Origin: Crocinitomicaceae bacterium
GTDB taxonomy: Bacteria > Bacteroidota > Bacteroidia > Flavobacteriales_D > Crocinitomicaceae
Direction of reading: 5' to 3'
Length of the DNA: 64,000 bases
Assembly (NCBI GenBank): GCA_016709005.1
Contig: JADJEU010000020.1
Span: forward strand, 248,001 to 312,000
Shown: positions 27,731 through 37,200 of the stretch, in pieces
How the letters are laid out: each line of letters begins with the position of its first letter
Numbering within the stretch: the stretch's first letter is position 1
Made by a program: the position numbers and the translations under genes
Notes under the pieces: generated by a model
Told to the model about the DNA's origin: nothing
What the model saw: only the letters and a program-made list of their open reading frames with translations
Databases searched by the model: none

Positions 27731-28833
27731 GAATCCTTCCTCAAAAACTGATAGCGAGGCTTTGACTATTCAAGTATTTATGTCTGTAGTTGCTCGACTT
27801 TAAGGTTAAAAAAACTTTCAGCAACAGCGTTGCTCCCAACAATTTCCTTTTCTGCTCATGCTTCGTTTCAACATTTTTATAGTATTGCTACCAAATCAGC
27901 AAAATCTTTACACGCATTTTGAATACTTTTGTCTGAATGAAAAACGAGAGATTCTGTTGCTGGTCGGTTTTTAATTGCCATGCGCCAAGGAGCAATAGTT
28001 GTGCTTTCTGCGCTCATATCTGTGCTGAGCGCCCAGCCAATTATCTTTGCGATCATAAAGGATCCAGGATAATGGTTAAATAAAGCCACCCTTTCATGGT
28101 TCGTATATAAGTTATATCTGACACCCAAACTTGGGCGCTCTTTTGCGCTTCAAAAATTTCTGGCCAATTTGTTTACAACCACTGGATATTTATGTTTAGA
28201 GTCCTTTTCTTTCCTGGTAACAAACTTTTTGTTTTGAATCTGCACGTTCATTCCAATCTCTTCACTCAAATCTTGCTACCCGAGGTTTGGATGCTTTAAA
28301 TCCTCGTGATTCCTAAGTTCATCTGTAATTGACGTGGACTTCCATAACTGGCTTTTGCTTTGCTCATGTATTTGTCTGATTTCAAAAAGTAACGCTCTAT
28401 TCTCATTATCAAGTTTTGAATTGGAATATAATTTCGCCAAATTCATAAAATCTGCTTCTGCTTACTTTTAAAACTTTACACATCCTCTCCAACTGGAAAC
28501 AACCTTTGATGATCTAATGAATTGGAAGATCCCGTTTCGCTCAAGGAGAAAGATCTTCTTTGCCTTTTTAAAATTATTTTCATAATCTCCATATCTGCCA
28601 GCTTCCTTTTAATCTGGCGATTCATTTGCTCTTCAGTCAAGCTGTTTCTTGTTCCACAAATTCAGAAAATTTGCTCTACTTGGTTTATTTCCCGTTGCGT
28701 TTGCGCCATCGATAAATAAGATCTGGTTGGAACAGAAAATTACGGTACAAATCTCCTGAATATTGCTGAGCTCTTCTGCTCAATTCAACACCTTTAATCT
28801 TGAACTCTTAGCTGTAAAATTTCTTTCTCTCAT
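27731..28833 (-). pseudogene. Decayed IS3-family transposase (orfA + orfB remnants)
   Basis: In broken minus-strand frames the order is: an orfA-like start at 28833 (MRERNFTAKSSRLK), a LTEEQM-type helix and KADME-like leucine zipper, an MCKVLKVSRSRFYE start of orfB near 28480, and then the integrase core. The core reads VWVSDITYIRTMKGWLYLTIILDLYDRKIIGWALS and continues SAESTTIAPWRMAIKNRP, LVFHSDKSIQNACKDF (27877-28128), and an AVAESFF-LKVEQLQ remnant near 27800. At least five frameshifts or stops interrupt it. The 3' end is cut by the IS110 insertion at about 27731. Not functional. Confidence 0.8.
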
Positions 28834-29014
28834 AGTATTGACTGTGTTTCATGCCGTTTTAATTTGGTTTAAAAATTTTTTGCCTACAATTCTTCCATGA
28901 CAAAATTTAATCCAAAAGGATTGAGATTGAAGTTTAGTACTTTCATGTTAGTGTTTATAAGCATCACATTTAGGTGAAACACCATCACCTCTAAAACCTA
29001 ATAAAAATAATCTT

Positions 29015-29269
29015 TTACAGCTTTTTGTAAATAGACTTGCGGATTTGAGGATCCTTTCGCGTGGCACGCACCAATTCAAATAGGTTCCTCTGCTTAAGAA
29101 CAGTGACCTTTTCCAATACAACATAACTCGAAGATTTAACCATGAATTCAAACATTGATGAAACACTTTCCAAAAATCTTTTCCATTCTAAATGTAAGAT
29201 ATTAAATTTTGGGAAAAGATTTAGTCTTCTGATTTTCTTTTCAGGAGATACGTTAGGCGATGAATATCG
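29015..29269 (-). pseudogene. Unidentified open frame, probable gene remnant
   Basis: 85 codons open on the minus strand between a TAG (29270-29272) and a TAA (29015-29017), with coding-like composition (PEKKIRRLNLFPKFNILHL, LKQRNLFELVRATRKDPQIR). It has no plausible start and no family I recognise. It lies between the decayed IS3 copy and the rho terminator. The rest of 28834-29333 contains nothing else that can be supported. Confidence 0.3.
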
Positions 29270-29333
29270 CTAATACTGTGATTGAGGCGCAAAACGAATA
29301 TCCCGCGCAGCGTTAAGTGAACACATCACCCAC

Positions 29334-29368
29334 AAAAAAATCCGCCTCATTTACGAGAGCGGATTTTT
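29334..29368 (-). terminator. Rho-independent terminator downstream of rho
   Basis: Stem AAAAATCCGC/GCGGATTTTT with an intervening CTC..GAG pair, followed by a T-run on the minus strand, 27 bases past the rho stop. Confidence 0.8.
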
Positions 29369-29394
29369 CTGAAATATTAATTTAATCGGCAATC

Positions 29395-31268
29395 TTAATC
29401 ATTCATCGAAATCAAAAATTCTTCATTCGATAAGGTGCGTTCCATTCTTTCTTTGATGAACTCCATGGCTTCAACCGGGTTCATATCGGCAAGATATTTT
29501 CTTAAAATCCAGATGCGTTGTAAAGCATCTTTTGACATCAACAAATCTTCACGACGTGTACCAGATGCCAAAATATCAATCGCCGGATAAATACGACGGT
29601 TTGAAATTTTACGATCCAATTGTAACTCCATATTACCTGTTCCTTTGAACTCTTCAAAGATTACCTCATCCATTTTAGAACCGGTATCAGTTAAAGCCGT
29701 TGCAAGAATGGTAAGTGAACCTCCATTTTCAATTTTACGCGCAGCTCCAAAAAAGCGTTTTGGTTTGTGAAGTGCGTTTGCATCCACCCCACCCGATAAT
29801 ACTTTTCCGGATGCTGGTTGAACAGTATTGTATGCACGTGCAAGACGTGTAATTGAATCCAATAAAATAACGACATCATGTCCGCATTCAACCATTCGTT
29901 TTGCTTTTCCAAAACAATGTTTGCAAGCTTCACGTGTTTTTCAGCAGGCTCATCAAAAGTTGATGCAACAACTTCAGCATTTACTGAACGCGCCATATCT
30001 GTTACCTCTTCTGGTCGCTCATCAATCAAAAGCACAATCAAATAAACTTCAGGATGATTAGCAGCAATTGCATTGGCGACATCTTTCAGTAAAACTGTTT
30101 TACCTGTTTTTGGTTGTGCTACAATCATACCACGCTGACCTTTTCCAATTGGCGCAAATAAATCCATTACGCGTGTTGAAATCGATTCGTTTTTATGACC
30201 GGTGATTTTGAATTTTTCATCTGGAAATAACGGCGTCAAATACTCAAACGGAACACGGTCACGCACATAACTTGGTTCACGACCGTTGATACTGTCTACA
30301 CGAATCAAAGGGAAATATTTTTCACCTTCTTTTGGTGGACGAATTGCTCCACGAACCGTATCACCGCGTTTCAATCCAAATAATTTAATCTGACTTTGTG
30401 ATACATAAACATCATCGGGTGATGCTAAATAATTGTAATCGGATGATATTAAAAATCCATAACCATCCAACATCACATCCAAACAACCTTCACTTACAAC
30501 TAAACCATCAAAATTATATCCGTAGAAATCTTCTGCTTTTGGTTTTTGCTGATGCTGATGTTGCGGTTTATTATGTTGGTGCTGATGTTGCGGGCGCGGT
30601 TGATTCTGATTTTGATTTTGTTCACCGTTTCCGTTGGATCCTTCTTCCATTTTTGGAGCATCTGCTGGTTTGTCTTCATTGTTTGAAGCAGCAGCGCTCA
30701 TCGTTGATTGATCAGTTTCAACCGGAATGATTGGATCCATTTGGTCATCTGAATCTTCAGTTGCAAAATCTGCTCCTAAATCAACAGGTGGTTTTGGTTT
30801 ATTTTCTTTTTGAAAAGGTTTTTTAGAACGATCTTCAAAAGGTCTTTTTGGTGGACGATTTTCTTGTCTTGGTTTTTCTTCCTGAGATTTTTGTTCGTTT
30901 GCCTTTTCAGCGTGAACAGGTTTCTCTATTCTTTCAGTGTGAACTGGTTTTTCAGTTTTCTCAACGTGAACTGGTTTCGCAGGTCGCTCAACATGAACGG
31001 GTTTCTCTGTTTTTTCAACAGGTGCATTTCCAAACAAATCAGATGATGCAGCCGCTTCTTTTGGAGCTGCTTCAGCCGGAACACGTTTGCGTTTTGGTTT
31101 ATCATCTGCTGATTCTCCAGCTGCTTTTGGTGCATCCGATGCGCCGCCAGTAATAGCAGAAATCAATTCGTTTTTTTTCATTGAATCTGTTCCCGCTACA
31201 CCTAATGCCTCAGCAATTGCACGTAACTCGGGTAATTTCTTCGAGTTTAACTCAGAAAAATCAGTCAT
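29395..31268 (-). CDS. rho: Transcription termination factor Rho, frameshifted as read
   Basis: Rho in two overlapping frames, about 624 residues if joined. Rho_N helices (about 5-45), a long Lys/Glu/Pro-rich Bacteroidota insert with VHVEKTEKP-type repeats and an Asn/Gln/His tract. Next the cold-shock RNA-binding domain (FDGLVVSEGCLDVM), P-loop AQPKTGKTV, Walker B LIVLLIDERPEE, and, in the second frame, ILLDSITRLARAYN, Q-loop VLSGGVD, R-loop SGTRRED and a conserved C-terminus. The frames join at about 29904/29905: VLEK then QNEW, where VLEKAKRMVECG is expected, i.e. one base missing in GAAAAG(G)CAAAACG. Rho is nearly always essential and both parts are well conserved, so a sequencing or assembly deletion is likelier than a real pseudogene. 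Divergent from glmM. Confidence 0.9.
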
Positions 31269-31465
31269 AAATAGAAATGGATAGTAATGTGATGGATAAA
31301 CTTAAACTGTTGGTGATTAATTTGCCGGAATGAGTATCCCGACTCTTGAATACAGTGCAATATTAAGAATATTATTTAATCTCACGCTATTCCTGAACTT
31401 CTTTTTTAACAAGGTTTCTAACATTAATCCGTCTTAAATTGCACTTAATAGAGATTATAAAAGTT

Positions 31466-31473
31466 TATATTTG
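31466..31473 (+). promoter_or_regulatory. -7 element upstream of glmM
   Basis: TATATTTG, exact TAnnTTTG, about 68 bases upstream of the GTG start; a TTG at 31439-31441 is slightly too far (24 bases) to be an ideal -33 box. The leader contains a tiny ORF, ATG at 31507 to TAA at 31530 (MAKTRNT), directly before glmM. The rest of 31269-31541 must also carry the rho promoter. Confidence 0.45.
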
Positions 31474-31541
31474 TTTCGATAGGACAAGCCTAGTTGCACA
31501 TTATCAATGGCTAAAACAAGAAACACTTAAAATACAACACT

Positions 31542-32930
31542 GTGACTCTCATAAAATCAATCTCAGGAATTCGTGGAACAATTGGTGGAAAAGCAGGCGA
31601 TGCACTGACACCCGTTGATACCGTAAAATTTGCAGCCGCTTACGGAACCTGGCTCAAAAAACGCTTTGCAGGAAAACCTGTGAAAGTAATTATTGGAAGA
31701 GATGCCCGCATTTCTGGTAAAATGATTTCTGATTTGGTGATTTCTACGCTACAAGGTTTAGGAATTGATGTAGTTGATTTAGATTTTTCTACAACACCTA
31801 CAGTTGAAGTTGCTGTTCCTTTTGAAAATGCGCAAGGCGGAATTATCATCACAGCAAGTCACAATCCAAAACAATGGAATGCTTTAAAACTTTTGAATGA
31901 GCTGGGTGAATTTATTTCAGATAAAGACGGAAAAGATATTTTAGCGATTGCAGAAAATGAAGATTTTGATTTTGCAGATGTTGATCACTTAGGAAATGTT
32001 ACCGAAATTGAAACCTACATTCAAAAACACATTCAAGCCATTTTAGATTTGAAATTAGTGAATCGTGAATTGATTCGCAGATCTACCTTTAAGGTTGTTG
32101 TGGATGGTGTAAACTCTACAGGCGGAATTTTTGTTCCCGCTTTATTGCACGCACTCGGAGTAACAGAAGTCATTGAATTATACTGTGAACCGACTGGACA
32201 TTTCCCGCATAATCCAGAACCACTTCCAGAACATTTAACAGACATCATAGCAAAAGTAAAAGAGCATAAAGCAGATTTAGGAATTGTAGTGGATCCAGAT
32301 GTGGATCGTTTGGCATTTGTATGTGAAGATGGAACTTTATTTGGTGAAGAATATACCTTAGTTGCCATTGCAGATTATGTTTTACAACACACGCCGGGTA
32401 ATACGGTTTCCAATTTATCTTCTACGATTTCATTACGTGAGGTCACTCAAAAATATGACGGGTGTACATACACAGCCGCAGCAGTTGGTGAAGTAAACGT
32501 AGTAGCCAAAATGAAAGAAACAAAAGCAGTAATTGGTGGTGAAGGAAACGGTGGTGTGATTTATCCTGAGTTGCATTATGGTCGTGACGCCTTAGCCGGA
32601 ATTGCACTCTTCCTATCACAATTAGCAAAATCACAACTCACCGTTTCAGAATTACGTGCACAATATCCAACCTACTTCATCTCAAAAAATAAAATTGAGT
32701 TGGAAGCAAGTATGAATGTCGATGCTATTTTAGAATCTGTTGCAAAAGAATATTCCAGTTTTGAAGTTGACAAAACCGACGGTGTAAAAATCTACTTCGG
32801 TTCTGAATGGGCCCACTTAAGAAAAAGTAATACCGAACCAATTATCCGCATCTATTCTGAAGCCGCAACAGAAGCCAAGGCTAATGAAATTGCGTTTAAG
32901 ATTATGGATAAGATTCGAGAGTTGGTTTAG
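31542..32930 (+). CDS. glmM: Phosphoglucosamine mutase (alpha-D-phosphohexomutase family)
   Basis: 462 residues, GTG start. The four phosphohexomutase domains are all present: the active-site phosphoserine loop TASHNP (Ser106), the Mg2+ loop DPDVDR (Asp251, Asp253, Asp255), the sugar-binding loop GGEGNGGV (about 326-333), and the phosphate-binding loop RKSNTEPIIRIYSE near the C-terminus. It converts glucosamine-6-phosphate to glucosamine-1-phosphate on the way to UDP-GlcNAc, for peptidoglycan and LPS. This Bacteroidota branch is usually annotated GlmM but lies between GlmM and phosphomannomutase types, so minor activity on other hexose phosphates is possible. Cytosolic; divergent from rho. 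Confidence 0.9.
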   Translation: MTLIKSISGIRGTIGGKAGDALTPVDTVKFAAAYGTWLKKRFAGKPVKVIIGRDARISGKMISDLVISTLQGLGIDVVDLDFSTTPTVEVAVPFENAQGGIIITASHNPKQWNALKLLNELGEFISDKDGKDILAIAENEDFDFADVDHLGNVTEIETYIQKHIQAILDLKLVNRELIRRSTFKVVVDGVNSTGGIFVPALLHALGVTEVIELYCEPTGHFPHNPEPLPEHLTDIIAKVKEHKADLGIVVDPDVDRLAFVCEDGTLFGEEYTLVAIADYVLQHTPGNTVSNLSSTISLREVTQKYDGCTYTAAAVGEVNVVAKMKETKAVIGGEGNGGVIYPELHYGRDALAGIALFLSQLAKSQLTVSELRAQYPTYFISKNKIELEASMNVDAILESVAKEYSSFEVDKTDGVKIYFGSEWAHLRKSNTEPIIRIYSEAATEAKANEIAFKIMDKIRELV

Positions 32931-32941
32931 TCCCATATCTT

Positions 32942-33017
32942 CGCGCTCGTCTATAAGACGAGTGTGTATTTTGAAGTTTACGGGTCGTAAGTCTGCAAAT
33001 GGTAGCGTTTGCAACGA
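32942..33017. repeat. RAYT-associated palindromic unit U1
   Basis: Module X (CTCGTCT-ata-AGACGAG, 32946-32962) followed by GTGTGTAT and, 38 bases on, module Y (GGTAG then CGTT-TGC-AACG, 33001-33016). First of six units around the tyrosine transposase gene, starting 12 bases after the glmM stop. Confidence 0.85.
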
Positions 33018-33074
33018 GGATATTTGCGACACAATCTTGCTTGGATTTAAGATCTCTGAACAATCTAATTTTTA

Positions 33075-33134
33075 GTAGTGGCGTTACAAACGCCAAGGTA
33101 AGATACGCACTCGTCTTATAGACAAGCGCGAGCT
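33075..33134. repeat. RAYT-associated palindromic unit U2
   Basis: Opposite module order to U1: module Y first (GTAG at 33075-33078, then GGCGTT-aca-AACGCC), then AAGATACGCACTCGTC-type module X and GCGCGAGCT. Confidence 0.85.
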
Positions 33135-33146
33135 CAAATTCTTCCT

Positions 33147-33211
33147 CGCGCTCGTTTGCAAAACGAGTGTGTATTTTTGAAGTTTACGAAATGGTAGCGT
33201 TTGCAACGCGG
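33147..33211. repeat. RAYT-associated palindromic unit U3
   Basis: Same order as U1: X hairpin CTCGTTT-gca-AAACGAG (33151-33167), then GGTAG-CGTT-TGC-AACG (33193-33208). The stem has a compensatory change relative to other copies (CGTTT/AAACG versus CGTCT/AGACG), a sign that base pairing is conserved. Confidence 0.85.
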
Positions 33212-33266
33212 ATAAAATTTACCCACTGTCCTTAAACACAATTCAATTCTTTTTTATTTTCGTTCT

Positions 33267-33818
33267 ATGTCAGAGAGATATAAAGTCATCGAAAGCTCCA
33301 CACCCACTTTCATTACTTTGACCACTGTTGGTTGGGTTGATTTATTTATTCGCAAACAGTACACCGATATTTTAGATGAATCAATACGATATTGTATTAA
33401 AGAAAAAGGACTCATTGTGCATGCGTATGTTTATATGACAAGTCATTTGCATTTAATCGTAAGCAGTCGCATAAATGAACTTGAAGATATTGTCAGAGAT
33501 TTTAAAAAGTACACTTCAAAAAAACTTGTTGATGCCATTGACTCAATTCATGAAAGCAGAAAAGTATGGCTGATGAACAAGTTTTCCTCTGAAGCAAATC
33601 GAAGTGGTCGCGCAACAAATTACAAATTGTGGCAAGATGGTTTTCATCCGGTAATTTTGGATACCAATTTGAAAAGAGATCAACGTGTGAGATATATTCA
33701 TTACAATCCCCTTGAAGCGGGATTTGTTTTTCATGAGCGTGATTGGGTTAATTCTAGTTATTTGGTTTATGAGGAGGAGTTAGCACCGAAGAATTTCCCT
33801 ATAGAGCCTTTGTGGTAG
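33267..33818 (+). CDS. REP-associated tyrosine transposase (RAYT, Y1/IS200-like)
   Basis: 183 residues, ATG start. Y1_Tnp (HUH) fold: beta strand THFI-like start (TPTFITLTTVGWVDLF), the metal-binding HUH motif SHLHLIV at about residue 55-61, and the helix with nucleophile Tyr (FKKYTSKKLVDAI, Tyr about 78). It ends with the conserved RAYT tail WQDGFHPVIL, RYIHYNPLEAGFV. RAYTs bind and cleave single-stranded REP hairpins with a GTAG/GGAG foot and are immobile, domesticated relatives of IS200/IS605 transposases. Here the gene is bracketed by three palindromic units on each side. It is intact and probably expressed from a TATTTTCG-like box near 33250. This is not a classical IS: no terminal insertion signature is visible. 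Confidence 0.88.
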   Translation: MSERYKVIESSTPTFITLTTVGWVDLFIRKQYTDILDESIRYCIKEKGLIVHAYVYMTSHLHLIVSSRINELEDIVRDFKKYTSKKLVDAIDSIHESRKVWLMNKFSSEANRSGRATNYKLWQDGFHPVILDTNLKRDQRVRYIHYNPLEAGFVFHERDWVNSSYLVYEEELAPKNFPIEPLW

Positions 33819-33874
33819 TGGCGTTGCAAACGCCAAAATAAGATACACACTCGTCTTGCAGACGAGCGCGAGCT
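33818..33874. repeat. RAYT-associated palindromic unit D1
   Basis: Begins at the last base of the RAYT stop codon, whose TAG forms part of the GTAG foot: GTAG-TG-GCGTTGCAAACGC, then module X (CTCGTC-ttgca-GACGAG, 33850-33866) and CGCGAGC. Confidence 0.9.
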
Positions 33875-33908
33875 AATTGTCGAATTTTCCACTGAACATT
33901 TTTTTATT

Positions 33909-33963
33909 AGCGTTGCAAACGCCAAGATAAAATACACACTCGTCTTGCAGTCGAGCGCGAGCT
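33909..33963. repeat. RAYT-associated palindromic unit D2
   Basis: GCGTT-gca-AACGC then CTCGTCTTGCAGTCGAG. The GTAG foot has changed to TTAG, and the X stem has one mismatch, so this copy looks like it is decaying. Confidence 0.85.
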
Positions 33964-33970
33964 TAAAGAA

Positions 33971-34013
33971 GAATTAGCACCGAAGAATTTCCCTATTGAG
34001 CCTTTGTGGTAGT
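33971..34013. repeat. Duplicated 3' end of the RAYT gene
   Basis: About 43 bases nearly identical to the last 14 codons of the RAYT gene (33778-33820; encodes ELAPKNFPIEPLW and the stop), with two substitutions. It runs straight into unit D3. Gene tail and palindrome were therefore copied together. Confidence 0.9.
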
Positions 34014-34068
34014 GGCGTTGCAAACGCCAAAATAAGATACACACTCGTCTTGCAGACGAGCGCGAGCT
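34012..34068. repeat. RAYT-associated palindromic unit D3
   Basis: Nearly identical to D1, including the GTAG foot, the GGCGTT-gca-AACGCC hairpin and the CTCGTCTTGCAGACGAG module. After it, 34069-34223 contains only a poor GCCG..CGGC hairpin with a minus-strand T-run (about 34072-34110). Confidence 0.9.
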
Positions 34069-34223
34069 TAACGAAAAAAAGACAGCCGCCCGAAAAAAAT
34101 TCAGACGGCCATCTCTTGGTTTTCCTTGCATCGACATTATGCGGTTATTCTATCAATGCTTTATTGATTTAAAAGTAACAACCTCTTTTTTATCTGGCAA
34201 TGATATTTGTCACTCAAAAAAAA

Positions 34224-34248
34224 AATCCCGATGCAAGCACCGGGATTC
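34224..34248 (-). terminator. Terminator of the M43 metalloprotease gene
   Basis: AATCCCG/CGGGATT hairpin with a run of about ten T on the minus strand, 24 bases after the stop at 34272. Confidence 0.85.
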
Positions 34249-34271
34249 TTTTCAAAAAAATTGAGTCTGAA

Positions 34272-37200
34272 TTATTGTTTCACAATTCTTCTGACAACCA
34301 CGTGGTCACCTTGTTGAACTGAGATGAAATAAACAGCTGACTCTAACGAGTACAAATCAATACTCAAGTTATTGTTACCAGATTGCTGCATCACAACTCT
34401 TCCGCGTGCATCCTGAACTACAATATTGAAATCACCTTCCAACGTAACTGTAATCATTCCATTCGTTGGGTTTGGATAAATACTCAAAGCAGCGTTCAAT
34501 GGATTGGTGTCAACACCCACGACTGAAATAACAGTGAATGATTGATAAGCCGAACATCCGTTAGCATCTGTTACAGTTACACCATATGATCCCGCAGCCA
34601 AACCAGTTAAGTCTTCTGAAGACGGACCGTGATCCCAAGCTGTTATGTACGGAGCAGATCCACCAGTGATGGTAACATCAATAGCACCATTTGTTGAACC
34701 GTCATCATTGGTTACTGCTCCTGCAGCAGCAGGATTAGCAAACACGGTAACGGCTACCGGTGTTGAAACAGATTGACAAGGTCCGGCTGGAGTTGTATAA
34801 GTAATGTTGTAAGTTGTCCCTGCAACACCATTTGTAATAACACCAGTAGATGCATTAATGCTTGAACCATCAGTGCCATCGTAAGTAAATGTTCCGCCAG
34901 TTGTAACCACGCCGCTGATAATGTTGATATCACCTGCACAGATATTTGTAGAAGCGAAAGTCGCCACATCAGCTGATGTTACTGTTACGGTCACCGCGTC
35001 AGTATTCGTACAAAGGTTAGCTCCTGTTCCTGTTACTGTATAAACAACTGATCCAATTGCAGGCGTAAATGCTACACTATTGGTAACACCGTTGTCCCAT
35101 ACATAAGATGCTGCGCCACCACCAGACAACGTCACAGCAGTACCGGTACAAACTGTTTGGTCACTACCAGCATCAACATCCGGCAAGGCATTTACTGTTA
35201 ACGTGAAATTGATCGGTGTACCAGAACAAGTTCCGGTAACTGGAGTTACGGTTACGGTTCCAGTAACAGCAGAACCACCTAAACTTGTTCCGTCTCCTGC
35301 AAATGCAGCAATGTTTCCACTACCAGATGAAGCCAGACCGATTGTATTATTTGTATTTGTCCAGTTAAAAGTCGGAGCACCCGTACCCGCAAAATTGATT
35401 GCAGTGAAGTTTGCACCGTCACACACTGTTTGGTTACTGACCGCTGAAATGGTCGGCGTTGTATTTACGGTAACTGAAACTGGTGCAGATACAGACTGAC
35501 AAACGCCTACCGGAGTTGTGTAAGTGATCTGATACGTTGTACCTGCAACACCATTACTAATAACACCTGTAGAAGCATCGATCGTAGCAGGAAGTGTTCC
35601 ATTGAACGTAAAGGTTCCACCTGGCGTCGCAATTCCTGTTACTGTATTTGTTCCACCTGAACAATAGTTACCCGTAGTAAACTGCGGATCATCGGAAGTA
35701 TTTACAAATACTGTTTGAGTACTAACATTAGCGCAGTTTGCATTAGTTGTATATTGAACAGTATAAGTTGTTCCAACAACTTCATTGGATATTTCACCGG
35801 TTGAGGCATTGATTGTAGTTCCACCACCCGGAAGCGGATTGAAAGCAAAAGTTCCACCCGGTGTTGCAATATTCACAGCACTGTTGGCAGCTCCAAAACA
35901 GAAATCAAAGAAATCAAACGATGCATTATCTAATGGATCTACTACTACTGTTGTATTTACGTTTGCCACACAACCTGTTCCGTTCGTTACAGTACAGGTA
36001 TAAGACGTGGTATTTGCAGGTGTTACGTTGATTGTTGGAGTTGTTCCTAAAACTGTTGCACCATCAGACCATGAATAAGTAACTCCTCCACCAGCAGTGA
36101 TGTTTGCATTTCCACCTGGGCAGATATCCTGATTCGATGAAACCGTGGCGGTTGTGAATGCCGCAGAACTTGCAACGTTGGCGACAAATGATAATTCACA
36201 ATTATCACCAGGAGTTCTCACATAAACCGTATAAGATCCCGACGCAAGATTTGTAAACACGTTTGAAGTTTGCCAAGCGCCGCTGTTCAATTTGTATTCG
36301 TAGACACCTGTTCCACCTGTTGCGCCCGTTACGGTAATTTGACCGTTATTATAGCCGCATGTTGTATTGACAATTGATGCTGTAGCGGTAACAGCAGGGT
36401 TAACCGTTACTGGCAAATAAATAGCATCAGTCATGCAAGAACCATCAGCATATAAGAAAATATTATAATCTCCTGCCGGACCAGCAAATGTAAATGTAGC
36501 AGCACCTTGATCACTATCATCAATAATGGTTGTAACAGGTTCATCTGTTTGATACCAGAAATAATTTGTCACGTTGGTAGAACCTGATCCATTCACCGTG
36601 ATTTCGCCACCCGGACAAACTTCATCTGAAGAGAAAGTCATATCAGCGATCGGTGCAGCACCGTTACTGAGCATCACATCCATAGCTATTGAACCTGTAA
36701 TTCCGAGAAGTGTTCCATCAGTCCAGCCTAAACCATCCAGATCTAGAAAATAGGAATCGACGCCGCCAGCAATGGTATTAGTCATACCAACCAGAATCGT
36801 ATCCTGCCCAGCACCGTAAAAAAGCTCAAAGCCAACCCAGAAAGTTCCGGTAACAGATGTCGGAGTTGTAAATTCAAATTCATTCCAGAAACCTTCATTG
36901 ATATCGGCGATGTCAATAACTTCTGTTGCAATTACTGCCCCTGGTTCTCCAGCTGCGTTCTGATAAACATGCATTTCAATTGTTGCAGCACCTGTGCCGT
37001 ACGCAATAAAGAATGGCATGCTTACTCTGCGCACTTCTGCAGTTCCTGCATAGGTAAAACGTTCAGCATATTGATACGAATACCAATTTGTTCCATCCAA
37101 ATCAACGTGACCCGGCAGATTACCCCAGCCACCTGCACCTGGATTGTAGTAGTAATATCCATTAGCATCTGCATCTGCAGGATCCCAGTTTCTAAGCGTA

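Noticed and set aside
26481..27735. A T-arm-like word (GGATTCGAA) at the IS110 target, suggesting a tRNA gene attachment site
   Set aside because: No acceptor or anticodon arm can be drawn around the reconstructed site. It lies at the end of an IS3-type remnant.
28948..29166. 72-residue frame upstream of the IS3 remnant
   Set aside because: Composition is not protein-like (many Leu/Ser/Cys from AT-rich DNA). Another minus-strand frame (29015-29269) looks more coding-like.
29691..29895. Overlap between two frames in rho as a programmed frameshift
   Set aside because: No slippery heptamer plus downstream structure is evident at the site. The overlap is a by-product of one missing base. Programmed frameshifting of rho is not known.
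30398..31284. Several plus-strand frames opposite the rho insert
   Set aside because: They are mirror frames of the low-complexity Glu/Lys/Pro and Asn/Gln/His tracts of Rho and have no start or family support.
31269..31541. glmS-type ribozyme or riboswitch before glmM
   Set aside because: The leader is short and AT-rich, and no conserved core or pseudoknot is visible.
32942..34068. Array of repeats suggesting a CRISPR
   Set aside because: Spacing is irregular, the units are palindromes in both orders, spacers include duplicated gene sequence, and no cas genes are present. REP/RAYT explains them.
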